From Myxococcales bacterium (lineage in GTDB: Bacteria; Myxococcota_A; Polyangia; Haliangiales; Haliangiaceae): a stretch of 64,000 nucleotides of DNA. This document shows positions 21,227-30,950 of the stretch, piece by piece. The notes beneath the pieces are model-generated. The model searched no databases and was not told the DNA's origin. It saw only the letters and a list, made by a program, of their open reading frames with translations. Made by a program: the position numbers and the translations under genes. Where the stretch lies: assembly GCA_947483555.1 (NCBI GenBank), contig CANKMW010000020.1, positions 35,235 to 99,234 of the forward strand, read 5' to 3'. Within the stretch, counting starts at the first letter, position 1, and each line of letters begins with the position of its first letter.

Positions 21227-22141
21227 ATGCCTCGCCTCGATCCGGTCGCGCTCGCCCGCCTCGGCAGTCTGCCGCTCAAGGCGCGGGTGATCGTCGAGGG
21301 CGCGCTGTCGGGGCTGCACCGCGCGCGCCTGCACGGCTCGTCGGTGGAGTTTGCCGAACACAAGGAGTACTCGCCCGGTGACGAGCTCCGCCACGTCGAC
21401 TGGCGCGCCTACGCCAAGCTCGACCGTTACTACGTCAAGCAATACGAGCAGGAGTCGCAGCTCACGGTCTTCGTGGTCCTCGACGGCTCGGGATCGATGC
21501 GCTTCGCCGGCGCCGGCATCTCCAAGCTCGAGTACGCCGGCCTGTGCCTGGCCGCGCTGGCCTACCTGGTGGTCCAGCAGCAGGACAAGATCGGATTGCT
21601 GGTCTTCGGCGGCCCCGGCGGTGACATCCTGGTGCCGGCGCGGGCGCGGACGTCCCACCTCACCGATGTCCTCGGCGTGATCGATGGCGCGATCGCCGGC
21701 GACAGCGGCGACGATGGCTCGCCGGCGGCGGCGCTCGATCGGGTCGGCGAGCTGGCGCGGCGCAAGCGCGCCCTGGTGGTGCTGGCGTCCGACCTGTTCG
21801 ACCCCGACGACCGCACGGTGGCGGCGCTGCGCCGCCTGCGCGCTCAGCGCCACGATGTCGCCGTCCTCCACATCCTGGCCCCCGAAGAGCGCAGCTTCCC
21901 GTACGAAGGCCTGACGCTGTTCGAGGCGCTCGAGAGCGACCACCGGCTGCTCGCCAACCCGGCCGCGATCCGCAAGGATTACCTCGACCGGATGGACGGC
22001 TTCCTGCGTCGGGTCAGCGACGAGCTCACCGCCGCCGGCGTCGAGTACCACCTGTGCCCCACCGATCGCGCGGTCGAGGACACCCTGCTCGAGTTGCTGG
22101 CGACCCGCCAGCGCCTGCAGCTATCGGGGGCGCGGCGATGA
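21227..22141 (+). CDS. DUF58 domain protein (vWA-like)
   Basis: 304 residues. It starts 7 nt after the moxR stop. The DUF58 signature SPGDELRHVDWRAYAKLDRY is at about 46-65, followed by a vWA-like fold whose MIDAS-type motif is DGSGSM (about 87-92). No transmembrane segment is present, so it is cytosolic, as expected for the MoxR partner. It overlaps the next gene by 4 nt. It likely couples MoxR activity to membrane BatA. Confidence 0.9.
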   Translation: MPRLDPVALARLGSLPLKARVIVEGALSGLHRARLHGSSVEFAEHKEYSPGDELRHVDWRAYAKLDRYYVKQYEQESQLTVFVVLDGSGSMRFAGAGISKLEYAGLCLAALAYLVVQQQDKIGLLVFGGPGGDILVPARARTSHLTDVLGVIDGAIAGDSGDDGSPAAALDRVGELARRKRALVVLASDLFDPDDRTVAALRRLRAQRHDVAVLHILAPEERSFPYEGLTLFEALESDHRLLANPAAIRKDYLDRMDGFLRRVSDELTAAGVEYHLCPTDRAVEDTLLELLATRQRLQLSGARR

Positions 22142-24237
22142 GCTTCCTGGCCCCGCTGCTACTCCTCGGGCTGGCCGGATTGCTGGTGCCGATCGCCATC
22201 CACCTCATCGGTCGGCGGCGCGCCAAGGTGGTGCGCTTCGCGGCGCTCGAGTTCCTGATCGCCACCCGGCGGCGCACGGCGCGCCGGTTCCAGCTCCGCG
22301 AACGTCTGCTCCTGCTGGTGCGCGTCCTCCTGTGCGTGGCGCTCCCGCTGGCGGTGGCCAAGCCCTTCACGTCGTGCGCGAGCCGAGGGCCGCTGGTCGC
22401 CCGCGGCCCGCAGGCCGCCGTGCTGATCGTGGACGACTCGTTCACGGCTGGCTATCGGCTCGATGGACGCACGCTGCTCGGTCGCGCCGTCGACGAGGCG
22501 GCGCGGCTGCTCACCCAGCTCGGGCCCGAGGCCGAGGTCGCCGTGGTGCGCGCGTCCGAGGGCGCGGTCCACCCGACCGAGCTGTCGCGCGAGCACCTCC
22601 GGCTCCGCGACCAGCTCGCCGACCTGTCGCCGACCGCGCGCCCCGCCGACCTCGACCGCGCCCTGGCCCGCGCCGCGCAGCTGCTGTCGGGCTCGAATCA
22701 TGCCCGCCGCACGATCTATCTGCTGTCCCCGCTGACCACCGCAGCCCTGCGCGGCGCCGACCCGCCGTGGGGCGCCGACGGTCCGACGCTCGAGGTCCTC
22801 GACATCCGAAATGGCGCCGCCCTGCCCAACCTCGCCGTCGTCGGGCTGCGCGTCGAGCCCGATCCAGGGGCTGGCAGTCGCGGCATCGCGGCGGTGGCCG
22901 AGATCGCCAACCACTCGCTGTTGCCGGCGGCCGGCGTCACCGTGAACCTGAAGGTCGCCGGCCAGATCATCGCGCGCGGCCAGGTCGATCTCGCGCCCGG
23001 CGAGACCAAGCACAAGCGCTTCCTCGCCACCCTGCCACCCGGCCGCCGCTCCGCCGAGGTCGCCGTCGAGCTACCAACCGACGCGTTGCCCGCCGACGAT
23101 CGCCGACACGCCATGGCCCAGCTGCGCGACGAAGTCCGCGTGCTGCTGGTCGATGGCGACCCGCATGCCGCCCGCCACGACGACGAGCTGTTCTACGTCG
23201 AAGCCGCCCTGCGCCCTGGCGACCGCGCCGAGGCCGGCACCGTGGTCACCAAGATCACGCCCGACGAGCTCGACGACGCCGAGCTCGAACAGCACGACGT
23301 GGTGGTGCTGGCCAACGTCGCCGCGCTGCCCGCCGACCCGGTCGCCCGCCTCGCCGCCTGGGTCACGGCGGGCGGCGGCCTGCTGGTGGCGCCCGGCGAT
23401 CGCGTCGATCCGGCCGCCTACGAGCGCACGATGCTGCCGCTGTTGCCGCAGAGCCTGCGCGATCCGATCGACACCGCGTGGGGCGCGGCGCCCGATGAGC
23501 GGGCCGCCCGCGCGCTCCACCTGACCAAGTGGGAAGCCGACCATCCGATCTTCGCGCCGTTCGCGCGTGACGCACCCGGCCTTTCCGACGCTCGCTTCAC
23601 GAAGATCGTCCTGCTCGGCCCGACCACCGACACCGACGACCGCAAGGTGCTGGCCCGCTTCACCAACGGCGCCGCCGCGCTGGTCGAGGCACGCAAGGGC
23701 GACGGCCGGCTGCTGCTCTACGCGTCGACGCTCGACCGCGACTGGAACGATCTCCCGATCCACCCCGGCTACCTGCCGCTGATCCAGGAGTCGGTGCGGC
23801 ACCTCGCTCGCCGCCGCGTCGAGGGCGCCGCCGCCGCGATGCTGGTCGGCCAGGGCACCAGCCTGCCGACGCTCGATCTGCGCAAGCTCGAGGTCCGCGG
23901 TCCCGAGCACACCGGCGCGGTCTTCGAGGGCGCGCGCATCGAGGGTCGGCGCGCGGTGCGCTTCACCGGCACCGATGCGCCCGGCATCTACCGAGTGATC
24001 GGCACCGACCGGACCGGGGCGACCCGCGACCGTGACGAGCTGGAGTTCGCCGTCAACCTCGATCCCCGCGGTAGCGACCTCAGCCCGGCGCCCGCCAACC
24101 TGATCCCCGGCGCCGGCGCCGGGGTCGAGACCCGGTCGCGCCCCAGCGAGCGTCGGGTCGAGCTGTGGCACGCGCTGGCGGCGGCGCTGCTGGTGCTGTT
24201 GCTCGTGGAGTCGGTGCTGATCCAGCGGGCGCGGTAA
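22138..24237 (+). CDS. BatA-like membrane protein
   Basis: 699 residues from the ATG overlapping the DUF58 stop. It begins with the BatA N-terminal unit: MSFLAPLLLLGLAGLLVPIA, the HLIGRRRAKVVRFAALEFLI region and a second membrane segment near 60-76. A vWA-like domain (VLIVDDSFTAGY) with an incomplete MIDAS motif follows, then a CARDB/beta domain and a C-terminal glutamine-amidotransferase-like region (AAWVTAGGGLLVAPGD). The last membrane helix is at the C-terminus (ALAAALLVLLLVESVLI). It probably anchors the MoxR-DUF58 complex. A hexamer repeat begins immediately after the stop. Confidence 0.85.
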   Translation: MSFLAPLLLLGLAGLLVPIAIHLIGRRRAKVVRFAALEFLIATRRRTARRFQLRERLLLLVRVLLCVALPLAVAKPFTSCASRGPLVARGPQAAVLIVDDSFTAGYRLDGRTLLGRAVDEAARLLTQLGPEAEVAVVRASEGAVHPTELSREHLRLRDQLADLSPTARPADLDRALARAAQLLSGSNHARRTIYLLSPLTTAALRGADPPWGADGPTLEVLDIRNGAALPNLAVVGLRVEPDPGAGSRGIAAVAEIANHSLLPAAGVTVNLKVAGQIIARGQVDLAPGETKHKRFLATLPPGRRSAEVAVELPTDALPADDRRHAMAQLRDEVRVLLVDGDPHAARHDDELFYVEAALRPGDRAEAGTVVTKITPDELDDAELEQHDVVVLANVAALPADPVARLAAWVTAGGGLLVAPGDRVDPAAYERTMLPLLPQSLRDPIDTAWGAAPDERAARALHLTKWEADHPIFAPFARDAPGLSDARFTKIVLLGPTTDTDDRKVLARFTNGAAALVEARKGDGRLLLYASTLDRDWNDLPIHPGYLPLIQESVRHLARRRVEGAAAAMLVGQGTSLPTLDLRKLEVRGPEHTGAVFEGARIEGRRAVRFTGTDAPGIYRVIGTDRTGATRDRDELEFAVNLDPRGSDLSPAPANLIPGAGAGVETRSRPSERRVELWHALAAALLVLLLVESVLIQRAR

Positions 24238-24381
24238 CCGAGGCCGCAGCCGCAGCCGCAGCCGCAGCCGCCACCGAAACCGAAACCGAAACCGAAACCG
24301 AAACCGAAACCGAAACCGAAACCGAAACCGAAACCGAAACCGAAACCGAAACCGAAACCGAAACCGAAACCGAGGCCGGAC
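24238..24381. repeat. CCGNNN hexamer tandem repeat (16x CCGAAA)
   Basis: The 144-bp tract is in perfect 6-bp phase: CCGAGG, four CCGCAG, CCGCCA, sixteen CCGAAA (24274-24369), CCGAGG, CCGGAC. It fills the whole space between the stop of the BatA-like gene and the stop of convergent nagZ. It contains no stop-free gene of interest and probably varies in copy number by slippage. Confidence 0.95.
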
Positions 24382-25512
24382 CTACCCGCGGCCCGCGACC
24401 CGATCCGCCAGCAGCCGATGCTCGAGCGCGCCCACGACCTCGAGCCCGTGCGGCGGCACCGCACGTCGCCGCGCGACGTGGGCGGCCTTCATCGCCCGCA
24501 CCCGCGCCGCCGACTCGCCGAGCCGCGCCCGCACGGCGCTGTCGCGTTCGCCAGCCCGGATCAGCGCCACCCGCGCCTCGACCTGATGGCCCTCGTCGCG
24601 GCACAGGAGCAGCGCGTCGCAGCCGGCGCGGATCGCGCGCACCGCGGCGTCGGCGATGCCGTAGTGGGCGGCGATCGCCCTCATGTCGAGATCGTCGGAC
24701 ACGATCACGCCGTGGTAGCCCAGCTGCTTGCGCAACAGCTCGTCGATCACGGCCGGCGACAACGTGGCGGGCACCGTCGCGTCGAGGGCGGCAAACACCA
24801 CGTGGGCGGTCATGATCATGGGTAGCTTGGCCACCGCCGCCCGCCGGAACGGCAACAGCTCGACCGACTCGAGCCGCGCCCAACCGTGGTCGAGGCGCGG
24901 CAGCTCGAGGTGGCTGTCGGTGGCGGTGTCGCCGTGGCCCGGGAAGTGCTTGCCACAGGCCAGCATGCCGCCGCGGGCCAGGCCGTCGGCGAGCGCCAGC
25001 GCCCGCCGCGCCACGGTCTCGGCGTCGCGACCGAACGCGCGGTCGCCGATGATCGGATTGTGGTCGTTGGTGTGGACGTCGAGCACCGGCGCGAAGTCGA
25101 TGTCGAAGCCGAGCGCCGCCAGCTCGCGGCCCAGCGCCAGCCCGACCGCCGCCGCCAGCGCCTCGTCGTCCGGCGCCGGGTGCCCGTCGAGGCACAACAT
25201 CGGCGGCCACTGGGTCGCCGGCGCGCGCACCCGCTGCACCACCCCGCCCTCCTGGTCGACGGCGATCAGCAGCGGGGCGCCGGCCGGAGCCGCCGTGTGC
25301 AGCGCGCGGTTCAACTCGACCACGGCGGCAACGTCGACGACCTCCTGGGGCACCGGCCCGTGCACGACCTGGGTCACCAGGTTGCGCTTGAACACCACCA
25401 CGGCGCCGACCTCGGCGGCCGCGATCTGGGCCCGCAGCTGCGCTGGCGCTGCCGTGCCATGGAAGCCGACCCAGAGCACCTGTCCGACGTCATCGAGAAG
25501 CGTGTGCGCCAC
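24382..25512 (-). CDS. nagZ: Beta-N-acetylhexosaminidase (GH3)
   Basis: 376 residues from a GTG. GH3 features: the substrate/His loop KHFPGHGDTATDSH (188-201) and the catalytic Asp in SDDLDM (272-277), with AVDQEGG near 84-90. NagZ removes GlcNAc from GlcNAc-anhydroMurNAc peptides during cytoplasmic muropeptide recycling, which complements the lytic transglycosylase at 59783. It is a little longer than E. coli NagZ (341). A TAGACT box ends 6 nt before the GTG, formed at the edge of the palindromic element upstream. The C-terminal 60 residues are Arg/Ala-rich. Confidence 0.9.
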   Translation of the reverse strand: MAHTLLDDVGQVLWVGFHGTAAPAQLRAQIAAAEVGAVVVFKRNLVTQVVHGPVPQEVVDVAAVVELNRALHTAAPAGAPLLIAVDQEGGVVQRVRAPATQWPPMLCLDGHPAPDDEALAAAVGLALGRELAALGFDIDFAPVLDVHTNDHNPIIGDRAFGRDAETVARRALALADGLARGGMLACGKHFPGHGDTATDSHLELPRLDHGWARLESVELLPFRRAAVAKLPMIMTAHVVFAALDATVPATLSPAVIDELLRKQLGYHGVIVSDDLDMRAIAAHYGIADAAVRAIRAGCDALLLCRDEGHQVEARVALIRAGERDSAVRARLGESAARVRAMKAAHVARRRAVPPHGLEVVGALEHRLLADRVAGRG

Positions 25513-25518
25513 GCTCGC

Positions 25519-25524
25519 AGTCTA
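25519..25524 (-). promoter_or_regulatory. -10 box TAGACT for nagZ
   Basis: TAGACT on the minus strand ends 6 nt before the nagZ GTG. Its first three bases belong to the outer arm of the 25522-25706 palindrome. Confidence 0.4.
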
Positions 25525-25706
25525 ACCCCAGAGCTCATCTGGGTTGATCCCGGATCGCGACGGGATCGTGGTCGAGGACGAGGCGCGTGCGAGGAGCGGA
25601 GGGGAGCGTGCTGAGGCACGTGACCCGAGCACCGGAGCGCGCAACGAAGTCATTCGACCACGAGGCCAAGCGAGGCGGGTCAAGACAGGTGAGCTCCGGG
25701 GTTAGC
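25522..25706. repeat. 185-bp nested palindrome (MITE- or REP-like)
   Basis: All arms share one centre near 25614. The outer arms CTAACCCCAGAGCTCA (25522-25537) and TGAGCTCCGGGGTTAG (25691-25706) pair at 15 of 16 bases. The middle arms CGTGGTCGA (25567-25575) and TCGACCACG (25654-25662) are perfect. The core arms CGTGC and GCACG (25607-25620) enclose TGAG. The RNA or single strand would fold into one long hairpin. It lies between the nagZ start and the stop of the MopE-like gene and has no coding motif. No target-site duplication is obvious. Confidence 0.75.
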
Positions 25707-25729
25707 GCGCGCTCACCGCGATCGCACCG

Positions 25730-27613
<1,884 letters not shown>

Positions 27614-27737
27614 GAGTCCCCCGTAACGAAGCTAAGGTGAAGGGCGAGGAGGGGCTCGCCATCCACCATTGTAACCGCATCGCGCCCTGCCCACGCAGGA
27701 GATCCCGCGCCTACACGCGCCCACCTCGTGGTCGTGC

Positions 27738-27763
27738 GCACGTCACGCTAGAAGGTGACGTGC
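27738..27763. promoter_or_regulatory. 9-8-9 perfect palindrome
   Basis: GCACGTCAC (27738-27746) and GTGACGTGC (27755-27763) flank GCTAGAAG. The site is in the divergent region between the MopE-like gene and the gene at 27800, 36 nt upstream of the latter. It could be an operator or a hairpin in the leader. There is no T tract. Confidence 0.4.
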
Positions 27764-27799
27764 CCGTCGTCCTCATCGATAATCCGGCGGGCGGGAAGC

Positions 27800-28375
27800 A
27801 TGAAGCGTAGGTCGGAAACCGAGCACAGCACGGATCGGAGCATCGACGTCAAGACGCCGACCGAGACGACCCCGGAGCGGCTGGCGACACCGCCTCGACT
27901 GCCGCGCACCCCGAGCACACCGAGCAGACCGCGCCCACCACGCGCGCCGGACGTAAAGCCGCCCCGGCTTCCGGCCGGGCCGCCGGCGCGACCCGGTCGG
28001 CGCGGCGAAGCCCCGAGCGACATCATCGTCACCTCGCGCATCGAGCGCATCAACGTCGAGCACACGCCGGCGCCGCTGCCACCTTCGCCGGCCGCCGACG
28101 ACGCCGATCGCTGGTTCGAGCAGGTTCCGACCAACCCGGGGGCGCCGAACAACGCGCCCGACCGCCGCAATGCCACCGGGCGCACGCCGCTCGTCGATGC
28201 GACCCACCCGCAGCCGCATCGTGGCGCCCCGGCATGGATGTTTCCGCTCTTGCTCGCCCTGACCGCGCTGACCGTCGGCATGGTGATCGGTGCGCTGGTG
28301 TTCGGCCGCGGCAGCGCGCCGGCGGCCTGCCCGGCGTGCGACGCCGGTCCGCCACGGCCGCCGATCACGCGCTGA
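27800..28375 (+). CDS. Pro-rich single-pass membrane protein
   Basis: 191 residues from ATG 27800 (GGGAAG upstream). GTG 27755 would extend it but lies in the palindrome. The N-terminal 145 residues are polar and rich in Pro and Arg (for example TPPRLPRTPSTPSRPRPP), so disordered and cytoplasmic. One membrane helix (FPLLLALTALTVGMVIGALV) is near residues 153-173. A short tail with two Cys (AACPACDAG) follows. The layout resembles Pro-rich linkers of signalling or TonB-like proteins. No family is recognised. Confidence 0.55.
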   Translation: MKRRSETEHSTDRSIDVKTPTETTPERLATPPRLPRTPSTPSRPRPPRAPDVKPPRLPAGPPARPGRRGEAPSDIIVTSRIERINVEHTPAPLPPSPAADDADRWFEQVPTNPGAPNNAPDRRNATGRTPLVDATHPQPHRGAPAWMFPLLLALTALTVGMVIGALVFGRGSAPAACPACDAGPPRPPITR

Positions 28376-28459
28376 ATCACGCCTGGGCCACGAGCGGATC
28401 ACGGCGACGTCACGTCGGTGGTCTGTCGCGGTCACGCCCGCTCCGCGCACGGTGGGGGC

Positions 28460-29851
28460 ATGTCGAAGCGAACCGATTCCACGCTCCAGGTCGCCGTCCT
28501 GCTTTGCCTCTCGACGGCGCTGACCAGCCCGGCGGGAGCCGAGTCCACCCCCCTGACCGTCGACCTCGACGACGAGGCCGAGACGACCCGACCCGAAGCC
28601 ACGGCGATCCGCCCGCGCCGCCAGCTCGAACCGCAACGACAGCGCCGGCACCGCCGGATGGCCCTCGAGCTCGCCGGCGTGTTCGCGGTCGGCAATCGCT
28701 GGTACTGGCGCGACAACGGCAAGCCGAACGAGGTCGACTGGCAGCTGTCGCACGACCTCGACGCGGTGCGCACCAAGCTCGGCGACGACGACGGCTGGCG
28801 ATTCGACGGCAACTCGTTCGACATCAACGCCCTCGGCCATCCTGGCTTCGGCATGCTGACCCACGTCCTCGCCCGCCACAACGGCTACACCCTCGGCGAG
28901 ACGTTCCTGCTCTCGACGCTCGCGTCCGGCACCTGGGAGGTGTTCCTCGAGCTCGCCGAGTACGGCAGCCTCAACGACATGCTGTCGACCTCGACCGCCG
29001 GGGTCCCGCTCGGCGAGGCGGCCTACCAGATCGCGAACCACCTGCGCGAGACGACGTACGACGTCCGCGCCGGGGTCGGAACCGAGAACGGCGCCGCCTT
29101 CGGCGTGGTCAGCGCCAGCGCCGAGCTCGACCGCGTCCCCACCGTTGGTGCGGGCACGGTCCACACCGGTCGCAAGGTGCGCATGAGCGTCGCGGTGGCG
29201 AGCGACGACGACGGCGTGCGATCGGTCGCCGGTCACGCCAGGTCCAACCTCGTCGGTCACTACCGGAACCGACGCGACAGCTCGCTGTTCGTCGGCCTCA
29301 GCACCGAGTTCACGTATCGCAACCACAGCCAGCGTGACGAGCGGGTGTGGGATCTGCTGTCGCGGGTCGCCGCCGGTCCGACGGTCGACGTCGAGCTGCG
29401 CCGCGGCGAGGTCACCGTCGCCATCGGCGCCGACCTCTACCTCGACTTCGCGATGGTGAAGTCGCAGGCGTTCGAGTCCTGGCGCGCGGCGCATCCGGCG
29501 GCGACCGTGCGCAACGTGATGCAGGACAAGCAGCGTCCGTACTACTACGCCGTGGGCGGTTCGATCGATCCGCGTGTCGAGGTCGCCTACCGCCGCGTCG
29601 ACCTCGGCGCCGCGGTGACGGCGAGCGCGTTCGGCTCGCTCGACGGCCACGATCGCGACCAGGAGATGATGACCGCCGACGCCGGCATGACCGATCACGA
29701 TGCGCGCGCCCAGGCCTGGATCGGGTACCGGTGCGGCGACACCGCGCTGGTACTCGACGGCGCGGTGACCCGACGCGGCGGCTCGATGGGCGACGCGCAT
29801 GCCACCACCGACGGCCGCAGCGCGATGGTCAGCGTCGGCTACCGGCGCTGA
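28460..29851 (+). CDS. DUF3943 outer-membrane protein
   Basis: 463 residues with GGTGGGGG before the ATG. A signal peptide is at 1-26, then a polar Arg-rich linker. The DUF3943 core follows at about 105-190: NALGHPGFGMLTH, then TWEVFLELAEYGSLNDML and a GEAAYQ motif, matching the conserved HP, WE, S-x-ND and GE positions. The remaining 270 residues alternate in beta-barrel style and end in VSVGYRR. It is probably an outer-membrane barrel of unknown function. The end is 48 nt from the convergent lipoprotein gene. Confidence 0.75.
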   Translation: MSKRTDSTLQVAVLLCLSTALTSPAGAESTPLTVDLDDEAETTRPEATAIRPRRQLEPQRQRRHRRMALELAGVFAVGNRWYWRDNGKPNEVDWQLSHDLDAVRTKLGDDDGWRFDGNSFDINALGHPGFGMLTHVLARHNGYTLGETFLLSTLASGTWEVFLELAEYGSLNDMLSTSTAGVPLGEAAYQIANHLRETTYDVRAGVGTENGAAFGVVSASAELDRVPTVGAGTVHTGRKVRMSVAVASDDDGVRSVAGHARSNLVGHYRNRRDSSLFVGLSTEFTYRNHSQRDERVWDLLSRVAAGPTVDVELRRGEVTVAIGADLYLDFAMVKSQAFESWRAAHPAATVRNVMQDKQRPYYYAVGGSIDPRVEVAYRRVDLGAAVTASAFGSLDGHDRDQEMMTADAGMTDHDARAQAWIGYRCGDTALVLDGAVTRRGGSMGDAHATTDGRSAMVSVGYRR

Positions 29852-29899
29852 CGCTGACGCGACCGACCGACCGCGAACCGGGTGGGTCGGCGCGCCGGC

Positions 29900-30838
29900 T
29901 CAGGGCCACGGCGTCGACTCGCCGACCAGCTCCAGCCGCGCCGCCGAGCTCATCGCGCTGTACACGGCGATGGTCCGATGCTCGACGTAGCGGTAGGCCA
30001 TCACCACCTCGTGGCGGCCGTCGGCGTCGACGTCGAGCACCCCGAGCAGGTCGAGCTCGAGCTTGTGCTTGCCGTCCATGACCACCCCGGGCGCCGCGGG
30101 TGCGACCAACCCGTGGAGCGCGAACGATGGCGGGCATGGCGGCGCCACCATGGCCGCCGCGCTGACCTCCTCGGCGGGCGCGCGGACGGCGTCGACGAAG
30201 CTGGCGAGCGGGAACATCTCGGCCGCGCCGTCGCCATCGATGTCGATGGCGAGCACGTCACCGCCCTTGCATCCGCCGCCGATCGCGATCTCGGGCGGCT
30301 CGGCGACCGCGAACGCCCCGCCCGGTCTGCCAAGCGCCGCCACCGCGAGCCCGCAGCCGCGCTGCACCTCGTTGCACCGAGCGTCGGCGGTGACGTCGCC
30401 GCCGGCGATCGCCGCCGGCCGCGTGCACGGCGGTGCACCTGCGAACGAACCGATCGCGACCTCGTTGCCGCCGACCTCGGCGGTGCCGATCGCCGAGAAC
30501 ATGCCGGCCCGCCGACCATCGACGGCCAGCACGGCGAACTGCGCCGCGGTCCCGCGCGCCAGCGCCGACGTCAGGTCGTCTCGGTCGCTGGTCCACGACA
30601 CGTCGCGCACCGCGAGCGGCGCCAGGCCGGGGCGCCCGCCGGCACCGGCCGGACACATCTCTCCAACCAGCGCGCCGCGGCCCGCGTTGGCCGGCGCCTG
30701 GCGCCGGATCACGCGCGGCGGAGTCGGTTCCTCGCCAGGCGCTTCGGGACGGACCGCCGGGCCGCAGCTGGCGACCCCGAGACCGATCGCGACTCCCAAC
30801 CAGGCAACGCTACGCCGCACCTCAGGGTCCAATGCCAT
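29900..30838 (-). CDS. Lipoprotein with VCBS/FG-GAP-like repeats
   Basis: 312 residues. The signal ends in the lipobox VASCGP. After a Pro-rich linker come repeats with Asp-rich loops typical of Ca-binding FG-GAP/VCBS propeller blades: LAIDIDGDGAAEMFPL and LGVLDVDADGRHEVVMAY. Cys residues are scattered and may pair. It is likely surface or periplasmic. A TACGTT box ends 7 nt before the ATG. It is divergent from the porin-like gene at 30951, with 112 bp between. Function is unknown. Confidence 0.6.
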   Translation of the reverse strand: MALDPEVRRSVAWLGVAIGLGVASCGPAVRPEAPGEEPTPPRVIRRQAPANAGRGALVGEMCPAGAGGRPGLAPLAVRDVSWTSDRDDLTSALARGTAAQFAVLAVDGRRAGMFSAIGTAEVGGNEVAIGSFAGAPPCTRPAAIAGGDVTADARCNEVQRGCGLAVAALGRPGGAFAVAEPPEIAIGGGCKGGDVLAIDIDGDGAAEMFPLASFVDAVRAPAEEVSAAAMVAPPCPPSFALHGLVAPAAPGVVMDGKHKLELDLLGVLDVDADGRHEVVMAYRYVEHRTIAVYSAMSSAARLELVGESTPWP

Positions 30839-30845
30839 CGCATGG

Positions 30846-30851
30846 AACGTA
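30846..30851 (-). promoter_or_regulatory. -10 box TACGTT, leaderless type
   Basis: GGTACGTT on the minus strand ends 7 nt before the ATG at 30838. No Shine-Dalgarno is present. Confidence 0.4.
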
Positions 30852-30892
30852 CCGCAGCCATCGCCAGCCGCGAGTTTTTCGACCAGGCGCTC

Positions 30893-30922
30893 TTGTTTGC
30901 GCCGGAAACGCTCGCCTATAGT
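30893..30922 (+). promoter_or_regulatory. Sigma70-like promoter
   Basis: TTGTTT (30893-30898) and TATAGT (30917-30922) are spaced by 18 bp. They lie 28 nt before the ATG at 30951. Confidence 0.55.
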
Positions 30923-30950
30923 CCGCCGACCTTACTCCGCTGATTCCTTC

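Noticed and set aside
24238..24381. CRISPR array
   Set aside because: The repeats are contiguous 6-bp units without spacers.
23988..24464. Open frames through the hexamer tract encoding Gly-Phe, Thr-Glu or Ser-Val repeats
   Set aside because: Any frame through a hexamer array is open. There is no start context, and both flanking genes end at the array edges.
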